From: Brevundimonas abyssalis TAR-001 | Lineage (GTDB): Bacteria > Pseudomonadota > Alphaproteobacteria > Caulobacterales > Caulobacteraceae | Length of the DNA stretch: 64,000 bases | Assembly (NCBI RefSeq): GCF_000466985.1 | Contig: NZ_BATC01000002.1 | Span: 1-64,000, forward strand | Direction of reading: 5' to 3' | Shown: positions 17,922-25,930 of the stretch, in pieces | How the letters are laid out: every line of letters starts with the position of its first letter | How positions within the stretch are numbered: position 1 is the stretch's first letter | The notes under the pieces: generated by a model | What the model saw: the letters and a program-made list of their open reading frames with translations, nothing else | Database searches by the model: none | What the model was told of the DNA's origin: nothing | Position numbers and translations under genes: made by a program

Positions 17922-20292
17922 TCACCACATGTCATCGCGTTGATAACCTGTACCGCCCAATGTGGCGAGGGTTAGGCGCACATAGGCCCCGGTGCGCGGT
18001 CCGGACGGGTCCACACGCGTGTTGTCGCGGCGGTATCCGATCTCGAAGCGGATGCAGTCATCCTCGAACAGGAGGCCGACCTCGCCCCGCGTGAAGCGGT
18101 CCTCCTGAAGGTCCACGATGCCGCGACTGGCCACACCCCAGTTGCCGCTGACGAACTGCTGGCCGCTGAACTGAACGAACTCGTAGTTCCGGTAGGTCCG
18201 GGTGGCCAGGGGCAGGCTGGGGTCGACATCGACGGGGTTAGAGCGGTCGACGATATAGCTGACCGTGGCCAGGTTCCGCGCGCCCCAGGAGCCATCCACC
18301 ATGACCTCCGCCCGGCGGACCTCGCCGTCTTCGTCGATCTGGGCGTGGGCCCAGCCCCGGATCTGCGATCCGGGCGAGAAGGTCGCCGAGACGACCCAGT
18401 CCGAGGCCCGATCCGCCAGGCCTGAGGGGTCGAAGAGCTTCCGGTTCCGTCGCCGGTGGGCACCAGGTAGCGGTCCTCCCGTTCGTCACGCCAGCCGCGC
18501 CCAAGGAAGATGCTGGCCGAACGATCGTTATCCCAGCGCAGGCTGGCTCGTCCTCCCGCCACAAGGCGCAGGCCGCCTTCGTAAAGGTCGTGGCCGGTGA
18601 AACGGTCGACCGCGAACAGGGAGGTCTCATCCAGATCCGTCACCTGACTGTCCTCGTTGGGCAGGCGGGGATCGAGGTCGGCGCGATTGGAGATCGAAAT
18701 CTGTGCCAGGGGCTCCAGGACCAGATCCGCACCGTTCTCGAACCGGCGGATCAGCGGATAGCTGACATCAAGCCCTGCGGTGGCCCGCACACGAGTCGTC
18801 GTCACGGCGTCATCGCCCGCCGAGGGAAGATCCTCCACCGCGTAGGCGTCGCCGCGCAGATTGATGAAGGGCTCCCATCTCAGTCCGATGGGGGACGTCA
18901 GTATGCGACGCCAGTCCGCGCTCAGCACGATCCGCGCGCTGTCCACGCCCGGATAGCCGGAGAAATTCGGGTCGGAAGGGTCGGCTGAGGGGACCTGATC
19001 CGGCGCCAGGACCGGCGCGCCCACATAGTTTTCGCGAATCAGCACCGCCGCATTTCCGCTCAGGCGAAGCCGGCCCCCGAGGATGTCCTGACGCGGCTCC
19101 CACATGGCCTCGATCACCGGGGCCGCGACCGGCGTGACGCCGTCACGCTCGAAGACATTGTTGGCCGGGTTGGCCCGATCGACCTCCAGGACCCGGAGGC
19201 TCTGAATGGTGAAGGCCGCCGCTGACAGGTAGGATCGTTCCGTCTGATGTTCGGCGTAGACCTGCGAGATCAGACGGCGGCGGTCGCCGTGATAGAGACC
19301 GTTGTCCTGATAGGGGTCTTCCGTCCCGTAGCGGTCGAACAGCGTCTTGTCCGACGCCCGCTCCGCGGTGAAGCCCCAGCGCCATGGTCCGGCCGGATCA
19401 AAGGCGCCATGGGCCAGCAGATAGCCGCGATGATCCTGATCCTCGACCCCGGGGATGTCCTCGTATGTGTAACCGGCCCTGGCCTCGACGATCCCGTCGC
19501 CGAAATGACGGCGCCACTGAAGGTTCAGAAACGGGTTCACATCGGTGTTGAACTGGGGGCTGATGATCCAGTCCTCGGACGGCGAACGGACGATCAGATA
19601 GGGCTGTTCGTACGAAAGCCTCGCGCCTCGTCGTACTCGATGCCGGGGACCAGGAAGCCCGAGGCGCGCTCCACCGTCGGGTCAGGATGCGCGAAGAAGG
19701 GCAGCCACAGCACCGGCACGCCGCCCACGCGGAACAGGGCGTTCTCGTACAGGATGGCGCGCAGGCTCTCGTCCTGCACCACCTTCCGGGCCTGAATGGA
19801 CCAGGTCGGCTCCTTGCGCCGGCCGTCGTCGTCGCAGATGGGGCAGGGGGTGAACAGGGCGTAGTTCAGCTCGTTGACGGCCTGCGACCGCCGGACGGCC
19901 GTCGCCGCCATCAGATGACTGCCGTCGACGCCGCGGACTGCCAGATTCACAGCCACGCCGGTCTGCAGATTCTCGTTCAACTCGAGCCGATCTGCGGTCA
20001 CCACCGTGCCGTCGACGTCGATCAGTTCGACATCGCCCGACGCCGTCGCGACACCGGTGTTGAGATTGTAGGTGACCTCCCGACCGCGAAGATTCCGACC
20101 TTCGAACCGGGCCAGGACGCGCTCATTTTCGCCCCGAGCCGCAACTTCGCCGGTGTCGCCGTCGCGAGTGACGTCCTCCGCCTCTATATAGAGGGCTTCC
20201 GGCGGAAGGCGTTCGGATGACGGTTGCTGGGCCAAGGCGACGCCGGGCCCGAGCAGCACGACAGCCGCACCCGTGAGCAGGCGTCGACGCAT
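17922..20292 (-). CDS. lptD: LPS-assembly outer-membrane protein LptD (two frameshifts)
   Basis: Forms the outer-membrane barrel through which LPS reaches the cell surface, with LptE as plug. About 790 residues after repair. The signal peptide starts MRRRLLTGAAVVLLGPGVAL at ATG 20292. The OstA_N jellyroll follows (YIEAEDVTRDGDTGEVAARG, YNLNTGVATASGDVELIDVD, LELNENLQTGVA). FTPCPICDDDGRR has a cysteine pair. The rest is alternating barrel strands ending GYQRDDMW. One base is missing near 19616 (restoring ARGFSYEQPYLIV) and one near 18440 (restoring TGKLFDPSGLADRAS). LptD is needed where LPS is made, so both breaks look like sequence errors. Confidence 0.93.
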
Positions 20293-20385
20293 GGTCGATC
20301 CGCTGTTCAAACGCCAGGCCTGCGGCATGCTCACCAAGTCTTGCTCCCGGCCGAAACGACGCGGCTTTCCGGTTCCGTCGTCCGG

Positions 20386-21492
20386 TTACCCGTCTTCGGT
20401 ATAGAAGAGCAAGGTGAAGGCGGACAGGGCCGTCAGTATGGGCGGGAGCCAGGCGGCGAGGAAAGGCGGAATCGCCTCGGCCGCGCCCAGAGCCGCCGTG
20501 AACTGATTGATGAAAAAGAAGGCGAAACCGAGGATCACCGCCGCGACGCTCATGCGGGCCAGATCGCCGAGCCGCATCAACCGCAGGGAAAAGGCCGCCG
20601 CCAGGATCGACATGGCGGCGAACATCAGGGGCGTGGCCAGCAGTTGCTGGAATTTCAGGCGGTGTTCGGTGGCCGAGAATCCTGCCGCTTCAATCCTCGC
20701 GATCTGCGGCGGAAGGGACCAGAAGGGCGTGGAGTCCGGGTCGGCGAACTGGTTGAAGGCGTCGTCATCCGCAATGCTCGAGGGGAGGTCCAGCGAAGCG
20801 TAGGCGCGCGCCTGCTGCCCCACCGAAGCGCCCCGCGCGTCGGTCAGCCGCCAGCTGCCCGACGACAGGGTGGCCGTGTCAGCGTCGATTCGTTCCGAGA
20901 AGCTCCGGGCCCCGTCCTGCCCCACGGTGTAGATGAAGAAGGACACGTCGTTCAGCCGGCCCGTCGCGCGATTTCGGCTGTCGGCCCGAATGACGATCTG
21001 GCGGTTGTCGTCGCCTTCCCGCAACCAGATGGCCGATTGCTCCGCGCCTCCCGTTCCGCCCCGGATTCTGGCGCGTTCACGCTCGTAGCCCCCGTCCAGC
21101 GACGCGGCCAGCGGATGAAGGGTCGTCACGGTGAGCACCCCGATGATGAGCGCCGCCACGCCCGCGGGGAACACGAACCTCCAGGCCGACACGCCTGCGG
21201 CGCGCATGGCCACCAGCTCGCTGCGGCGGTTCAGGCCAACGAAGGCGGCAAGGGTGCCGAACAGGAACACGAAAGGCAGCAGTTGAAGGATCACCGCCGG
21301 AGACTTCATCAGGGTCAGGCCGAACAGGCGCGCGGCGCCCAGGTCGGCGTAACGACTGACGGAGCGGGACACTTCCACGAAGTCGATCAGCATGACCAGG
21401 CCCGCGATCACCGCAAGCGAAACGCCCAGGGCCTTCAGGACCTGGAACAGGACGTAGCGCTCGATGCGGGTGAAGGTGTAGCCGCCGGTCAT
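20386..21492 (-). CDS. lptG: LPS export ABC transporter permease LptG
   Basis: One of two permeases of the LptB2FG complex that extracts LPS from the inner membrane. The 368-residue protein has the YjgP/YjgQ layout: three N-terminal helices (LGVSLAVIAGLVMLIDFVEV, ILQLLPFVFLFGTLAAFVGL and a third at VFPAGVAALIIGVL), a periplasmic beta-jellyroll (QSAIWLREGDDNRQIVIRAD), and three C-terminal helices. SELVAMRAAGVSAWR is the coupling helix that touches the LptB ATPase. Its ATG overlaps the lptF stop (ATGA). LptB itself is not in the window. Confidence 0.95.
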   Translation of the reverse strand: MTGGYTFTRIERYVLFQVLKALGVSLAVIAGLVMLIDFVEVSRSVSRYADLGAARLFGLTLMKSPAVILQLLPFVFLFGTLAAFVGLNRRSELVAMRAAGVSAWRFVFPAGVAALIIGVLTVTTLHPLAASLDGGYERERARIRGGTGGAEQSAIWLREGDDNRQIVIRADSRNRATGRLNDVSFFIYTVGQDGARSFSERIDADTATLSSGSWRLTDARGASVGQQARAYASLDLPSSIADDDAFNQFADPDSTPFWSLPPQIARIEAAGFSATEHRLKFQQLLATPLMFAAMSILAAAFSLRLMRLGDLARMSVAAVILGFAFFFINQFTAALGAAEAIPPFLAAWLPPILTALSAFTLLFYTEDG

Positions 21493-22634
21493 GAGGCGGC
21501 TCCAGCGGGGCGGGGACGCGGCAGGGCCCCCAGGGCCCGCCGAACATTGGCGACGGGGCTGGACTGACGAAACACCATGCGCAGCGCCAGGGCGGCGACG
21601 CCCAGAGGTATCAGATACTGCAGGGGCGCCAGCCACACGTTCCAGGCGCTGGCGGCCACCACGCCGTATCCGGCGACGCGCGTGACGAGGAAGGCCGCCG
21701 CCGCCGCCGCAACGCGCCCCCCGTAGCCCGTGCGCCGGAACTGCCCGCCCAATACGGCGGCGAGGGCCAGAGCCATGGCCGTCAGGGCGTACAGGGGAGA
21801 GGTGATGCGGGCGTGCGCTTCGGCCAGAAGCTCCTCCCGGCTGCCCGTCCGCTCCAGCATGTCGGCGCTGGGGTGCACCAGCTCCGCCAGCCACAGATCC
21901 GACTCCCGGAAGGCGATGACCTCCTCGGTTCCCGTAAAGGGTGTCAGGTCGAAGGCGTACTCATCGAAGGAGAGAAAATTCAGAACCCCTCGATCAGAGA
22001 ACTGCTGCATCGAGCCTGGCCCCATCAGGAGGGCCGGCGCGCCGTCTATGCGGGTGAAACGGGCGGTCGTGGCGTCCCAGGTGGTGACCTCGTCTCCATC
22101 CTGGATATGGACGAACAGGTTCCGGATCAGGCCGCTCTGCTCGATCTGCTGCACATAAACGGTGAGGCCGCCGCCCGCCTGGACGAACTGTCCCTCCTGC
22201 ACCAGCAGCGAGGCCAGGTCGGTGCGTATGGCGAACGCCGTCTCGCGCGCTTCGCGCTGGGCGGCGGGCTGGATGTACAGGGACACGAACAGGCTGATCA
22301 GGGTGACGATGACCGCCAGCCTCATGCCCGGTGCGATCACGCGCCAGCGCGTCACCCCGCCTGCGAAACAGGCCGTCAGCTCCTGTTCCCGTTGAAGACG
22401 GGTCAGGGCCATCAGCCCGCCCACCAACACGCCGATGGGCAGCACCACCGCCATGAGCTGGGGCGTGGCCAGGGCGGTCAGCTTGAGCATGACCCATGCG
22501 CTCTGGCCCCGTTCGACGATGACTTCGAGCTGATTCAGGCTCTGACTCAGGATGCCGATGCCGCACAGCGCCGCGCACGCCGCCGCAACGGGCAGGGCGA
22601 TCTGGCGGAAGAGATAGCGGCTTATAAGGTTCAT
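21489..22634 (-). CDS. lptF: LPS export ABC transporter permease LptF
   Basis: Partner permease of LptG, 381 residues. It starts MNLISRYLFRQIALPVAAAC. Helices at LKLTALATPQLMAVVLPIGV and around QREQELTACFAGGVTRWRVI (the ATPase-coupling helix) are followed by a periplasmic domain (FAIRTDLASLLVQEGQFVQA, GGLTVYVQQIEQSGLIRNLF) and three C-terminal helices. It is the first gene of the leftward LPS-export operon and is divergent from pepA; the 137-base gap between the two starts should hold both promoters. The frame is intact. Confidence 0.95.
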   Translation of the reverse strand: MNLISRYLFRQIALPVAAACAALCGIGILSQSLNQLEVIVERGQSAWVMLKLTALATPQLMAVVLPIGVLVGGLMALTRLQREQELTACFAGGVTRWRVIAPGMRLAVIVTLISLFVSLYIQPAAQREARETAFAIRTDLASLLVQEGQFVQAGGGLTVYVQQIEQSGLIRNLFVHIQDGDEVTTWDATTARFTRIDGAPALLMGPGSMQQFSDRGVLNFLSFDEYAFDLTPFTGTEEVIAFRESDLWLAELVHPSADMLERTGSREELLAEAHARITSPLYALTAMALALAAVLGGQFRRTGYGGRVAAAAAAFLVTRVAGYGVVAASAWNVWLAPLQYLIPLGVAALALRMVFRQSSPVANVRRALGALPRPRPAGAAS

Positions 22635-22771
22635 TTGCAGCGTCGGCGCCGGTTGCGGCCCGGCGGTTTGGGGGGCATGTAATACAGCATCCTTGCGCGC
22701 CGGGAAGCTCAGCCGGTGCGTGTTCGCTTATCCCAAGACCGGGACTGGAACCCGGCCAGGAGTTCGTTTCC

Positions 22772-24247
22772 ATGAAAGTAGAATTCGTCGCCGACGTCGG
22801 CGCTGCCGAGATCGTCGCGTTGCTCGTCCATGAAGGCCGCGCATTCTCGGGCGAAACGGCCGGGTACGACACCGCGTCGTCCGGCGCCCTGACCCGCGCC
22901 ATGAAGGCCAGCCGCTTCACCGGCGGCGCCCTGAGCCATCTGGCGGTCGCGGCGCCCGCAGGCGTGGACGCCGGTCAGGTGCTGCTGGTGGGTGCGGGCG
23001 ACAAGGCCAAGCTGGACGAGCAGGCCATCGAGAAGGCCGGGGCCCAGGCCTATTCCGCCGTGAAGATGTCGGGGGCCGAGACCCTGACCCTGGACCTGAA
23101 GCATCTGTCGGCCGCGCAGGCCGCGCAGGCCGCCTTCGGCGCGGTGCTGGCCGCCTATCGCTTCGACAAGTACCGCACGACCCTGAAGCCGGAGAAGATT
23201 CCGTCGGTCAAGACAGTGCGCGTGGTCACCGCGGATCCCAAGGCCGCCGAGGCCGCGTTCAAACCCCTGTCGGCGGTGGCCGACGGCGTCATGTTCGCCC
23301 GCGATCTGGTCAGCGAGCCCCCGAACGTCCTGTATCCCGCCGAGTTCGCGCGCCGGGTCAAGGATCTGGAAAAGCTGGGCCTCGAGGTCGAAATTCTGGG
23401 CGAAGCCGAGCTCGAGAAGATCGGCATGCGCACCCTGCTGGCCGTTGGCGAGGGCAGCGAGCGCGAGAGCCACGTGGCCATCATGAAGTGGAACGGCGGC
23501 AAGACCGGCGATCAACCGCTGGCCTTCATCGGCAAGGGCGTGTGCTTCGACACCGGCGGCATCTCCCTGAAGCCCGCCGAGGGCATGGAGGAGATGAAGT
23601 GGGACATGGGCGGCGCCGCCGCCGTGTCGGGCCTGATGTGCGCCCTGGCCGGACGCAAGGCCAAGGTGAACGTCATCGGCGTCATCGGCCTGGTTGAGAA
23701 CATGCCCGATGGCAAGGCCCAGCGCCCCGGCGATGTGGTCACCTCGCTTTCGGGCCAGACGGTGGAGGTGATCAACACCGACGCCGAAGGCCGCCTCGTG
23801 CTGGGTGATTGCCTCTGGTACGTGCAGGAGCAGTTCAAGCCGAAGTTCATGATCGATCTGGCCACCCTGACCGGCGCCATGATCGTTGCGCTGGGTCATG
23901 AGTATGCCGGTGTCTTCGCCAACGACGACGCGGTGGCGAACGCCATCCTCGCCGCCGGTCCCAAGGTGGACGAGCCGGTGTGGCGCATGCCGCTGCCCGA
24001 CCGCTATGACCGCCATGTGGACAGCCAGATCGCCGACATGCGCAACGTCGGCAACGGCCGCGCGGGCGGTTCCATCACGGCGGCGCTCTATCTGCAGCGC
24101 CACGTGAACAAGACACCATGGGCCCACATCGACATCGCGCCCACCGCCTGGGTGAAGGACTCGAAGAACCCGATGGTGCCGGACGGCGGCGTCGGCTTCG
24201 GCGTGCGTCTGCTGGACCGCATGGTCGCGGATTCGTACGAAGCCTGA
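22772..24247 (+). CDS. pepA: Leucyl aminopeptidase (M17)
   Basis: A cytosolic two-metal aminopeptidase, 491 residues, that removes N-terminal residues from peptides. The catalytic domain shows FIGKGVCFDTGGISLKPAEG (metal-binding lysine and aspartate), MEEMKWDMGGAAAVSG, and VINTDAEGRLVLGD, the M17 signature. The N-terminal macro-like domain covers roughly residues 1-170. An AGGAG site precedes ATG 22772. It ends one base before holC, matching the common pepA-holC pairing. Confidence 0.96.
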   Translation: MKVEFVADVGAAEIVALLVHEGRAFSGETAGYDTASSGALTRAMKASRFTGGALSHLAVAAPAGVDAGQVLLVGAGDKAKLDEQAIEKAGAQAYSAVKMSGAETLTLDLKHLSAAQAAQAAFGAVLAAYRFDKYRTTLKPEKIPSVKTVRVVTADPKAAEAAFKPLSAVADGVMFARDLVSEPPNVLYPAEFARRVKDLEKLGLEVEILGEAELEKIGMRTLLAVGEGSERESHVAIMKWNGGKTGDQPLAFIGKGVCFDTGGISLKPAEGMEEMKWDMGGAAAVSGLMCALAGRKAKVNVIGVIGLVENMPDGKAQRPGDVVTSLSGQTVEVINTDAEGRLVLGDCLWYVQEQFKPKFMIDLATLTGAMIVALGHEYAGVFANDDAVANAILAAGPKVDEPVWRMPLPDRYDRHVDSQIADMRNVGNGRAGGSITAALYLQRHVNKTPWAHIDIAPTAWVKDSKNPMVPDGGVGFGVRLLDRMVADSYEA

Positions 24248-24248
24248 C

Positions 24249-24713
24249 GTGAGCGAGGCGGGGTCCGGCGAAATCTGGTTCTATCACCTGGAGCGCTCGA
24301 CGCTTGATCAGGTGCTGCCGGAACTGCTGGACCGGACCCTGCAGCGGGGCTGGCGGGCGCTGGTCCGCGTCGGCGATCCCGGCCTGATGGAGACCCTGGA
24401 CGAACGGCTGTGGGCGTGGCGGGAAGACGCCTTCCTCGCCCACGGCCGCGCCGACCAGCCCCATTCGGAGCGCCAGCCCATCCTGCTGACCTCGGACTCG
24501 GCCAACGGAAACGGGGCTCAGGCCCTGTTCATCGTCGATCGCTCAGACATGGATGCATCCGAACCGTTCGAGCGGTGTTTCATCATCTTCGACGGCCGGG
24601 ACGAGGAATCGCTCCAGCATGCGCGGGGGCGTTGGAAGACCTTGAAGGAGGCCGGGGCGAACCTGGCCTACTGGAAGCAGACGGAGCAGGGAAAATGGGA
24701 AAAAGCAGCCTAG
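24249..24713 (+). CDS. holC: DNA polymerase III chi subunit
   Basis: Accessory subunit of the clamp-loader side of the replicative polymerase that contacts single-strand-binding protein. 154 residues from GTG 24249. Recognisable parts are EIWFYHLERSTLDQVLPELL, RTLQRGWRALVRVGD, LDERLWAWREDAFLAHGRAD and QPILLTSDSANGNGAQALF, the usual chi pattern, then YWKQTEQGKWEKAA. It starts 1 base after the pepA stop and its last 19 bases overlap the next lipoprotein gene. The psi partner is absent here, as in other Alphaproteobacteria. Confidence 0.93.
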   Translation: MSEAGSGEIWFYHLERSTLDQVLPELLDRTLQRGWRALVRVGDPGLMETLDERLWAWREDAFLAHGRADQPHSERQPILLTSDSANGNGAQALFIVDRSDMDASEPFERCFIIFDGRDEESLQHARGRWKTLKEAGANLAYWKQTEQGKWEKAA

Positions 24714-25066
24714 CCTGGGTCGTCGCCGCGGCGTTTGTGGCGGCATCCTGTTCGTCCGCCCCGACGCCTGACAGCCCGGTCCGGACGCCCGTCGCCTCGG
24801 CGCCGGCCACCGAGGTGGTCGACTACGCAGCCGCGACCCAGCCCATCGGCACACGCATGCCGCAGATGGACGGCGACCTCTGCCGCGCGGCGGAGTTGCA
24901 GAGCCTCGTCGGGCAACCTCGCACCGAGATTCCCGTTCCTGTGGATGTGATCAACCGTCGGGTGGCCTGCACCACCTGTCCGATCACCGAGGACTATTCG
25001 CCCTACCGCCTGAACATCTTCTTCGACCAGGAAACCGGGATCGTGGAAGAGGTCCGTTGCGGCTGA
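24695..25066 (+). CDS. I78-family peptidase-inhibitor-like lipoprotein, copy 1
   Basis: A 123-residue lipoprotein. The signal ends FVAASC, the lipobox. The globular domain CRAAELQSLVGQPRTEIPVP, then YSPYRLNIFFDQETG and VEEVRCG, matches the I78 inhibitor family: N- and C-terminal cysteines that pair, a GQ(P) reactive-site turn, and the YR.DRLN strand. Unlike the usual family, an extra CxxC (VACTTCPITEDY) precedes that strand. The start at ATG 24695 lies inside holC. It is the first of three tandem paralogs. I78 proteins inhibit serine proteases in studied cases; target here is unknown. Confidence 0.82.
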   Translation: MGKSSLAWVVAAAFVAASCSSAPTPDSPVRTPVASAPATEVVDYAAATQPIGTRMPQMDGDLCRAAELQSLVGQPRTEIPVPVDVINRRVACTTCPITEDYSPYRLNIFFDQETGIVEEVRCG

Positions 25067-25083
25067 ACCCGAAAGGCTCATTC

Positions 25084-25383
25084 ATGAAGACCGTCATCGC
25101 CGCCTTGTTCGTCGCGAGCTCAGCTGTTCTGGCCGCCTGCAGCGGATTGCCCGCGCATGAGGGCGGATCGGGCATGCCGCCGACGACCGATGACCAGTGC
25201 CGCGCCAGCGACTATCAGAGCCTGATCGGTCAGAGCCGCACCGAGATTCCCCAGGCGCCCGCCGGTGCGACCTGGCGCGTGACCTGCACCAGCTGTGCGA
25301 TGACGATGGATCACCGTCCCGATCGCTTGAACATTCTCTATGACCAGCAGACGGGCATCGTGGAGGACGTGAAATGCGGTTGA
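25084..25383 (+). CDS. I78-family peptidase-inhibitor-like lipoprotein, copy 2
   Basis: A 99-residue lipoprotein; signal MKTVIAALFVASSAVLAAC with lipobox VLAAC. The domain reads CRASDYQSLIGQSRTEIPQA, then CTSCAMTMDHRPDRLNILYD and VEDVKCG. It keeps the best family match at HRPDRLNILYD and carries the extra CxxC (CTSC). ATG 25084 gives the signal peptide; an in-frame upstream codon at 25057 does not. It lies 17 bases after copy 1 and its stop overlaps the start of copy 3, so the three are one transcript with coupled translation. Confidence 0.83.
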   Translation: MKTVIAALFVASSAVLAACSGLPAHEGGSGMPPTTDDQCRASDYQSLIGQSRTEIPQAPAGATWRVTCTSCAMTMDHRPDRLNILYDQQTGIVEDVKCG

Positions 25384-25682
25384 TGTCTTCGTCCATTTTC
25401 GCCGGCGCGGTCGTGGCGCTGGCGGCGTGTGCGCCGCAGCCCGTCCCGCCCGAAAGGCCGGGCTCCGGACCTGATGAGGAGGCTGGCATGGCCTGGCGCT
25501 GCGACGCTGAAGCCGCGCGGTCGCTCATCGGCTCGCACGTCGGCGCCGTGACCTTCCCCCGGGAGTCCAACGTCCGCATCGCCTGCACGACGTGTGCGGT
25601 GACGCAGGACTACCAGGAGGATCGCCTCAACCTGTTCTTCGATGAGGACACGGGCGTCATCGAACGGGTCAGCTGCGGCTAA
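25374..25682 (+). CDS. I78-family peptidase-inhibitor-like lipoprotein, copy 3
   Basis: A 102-residue lipoprotein, most diverged of the three. The signal MRLMSSSIFAGAVVALAAC ends in a lipobox. The domain has CDAEAARSLIGSHVGAVTF in place of the GQ turn (GSH), then ACTTCAVTQDYQEDRLNLFF and IERVSCG. The loss of the Gln-Pro/Ser pair at the expected reactive loop may change or abolish inhibitor activity. The start overlaps copy 2 by 10 bases, and the end overlaps the convergent DUF2164 gene by 4 bases. Confidence 0.8.
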   Translation: MRLMSSSIFAGAVVALAACAPQPVPPERPGSGPDEEAGMAWRCDAEAARSLIGSHVGAVTFPRESNVRIACTTCAVTQDYQEDRLNLFFDEDTGVIERVSCG

Positions 25683-25930
25683 CGCAGACTGGTCTGGCGC
25701 TCCAGGCCGTACAGGGCTTCGTCCAGGTCTTCGGCCCGCCCGGCGACCACCGCCCGGGCGTCAGCGACGCCCCTATTGTAGAACAGCGGCCCGAGTTCCG
25801 CGGCGAGTTCATCCAGCAGCATCTCGGCCTGAAGCCCGCCGACCTCCTGATCCAGCTCATCCTTGAGCCAGGCCTGCAGGCGCGTGGCCGCAGCCGCTCG
25901 CGCTTCTCGCGTCAGCTCGATAGGTTTCAT
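25679..25930 (-). CDS. DUF2164 family protein
   Basis: An 83-residue cytosolic protein. MKPIELTREARAAAATRLQA, then LKDELDQEVGGLQAEMLLDE and LGPLFYNRGVADARAVVAGR match the DUF2164 family (conserved FYNxGxxDA). ATG 25930 is chosen since it gives the MKPIEL start; in-frame codons upstream lie inside the ABC-F gene. It overlaps the ABC-F stop by 4 bases (ATGA), suggesting co-translation. No function is known for the family. Confidence 0.85.
   Translation of the reverse strand: MKPIELTREARAAAATRLQAWLKDELDQEVGGLQAEMLLDELAAELGPLFYNRGVADARAVVAGRAEDLDEALYGLERQTSLR

Noticed and set aside
24695-25682. I78 lipoproteins as inhibitors of the adjacent PepA
   Set aside because: PepA is a cytosolic metallo-aminopeptidase, while these proteins carry lipoprotein signals and would be in the envelope. 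The link is only by position.
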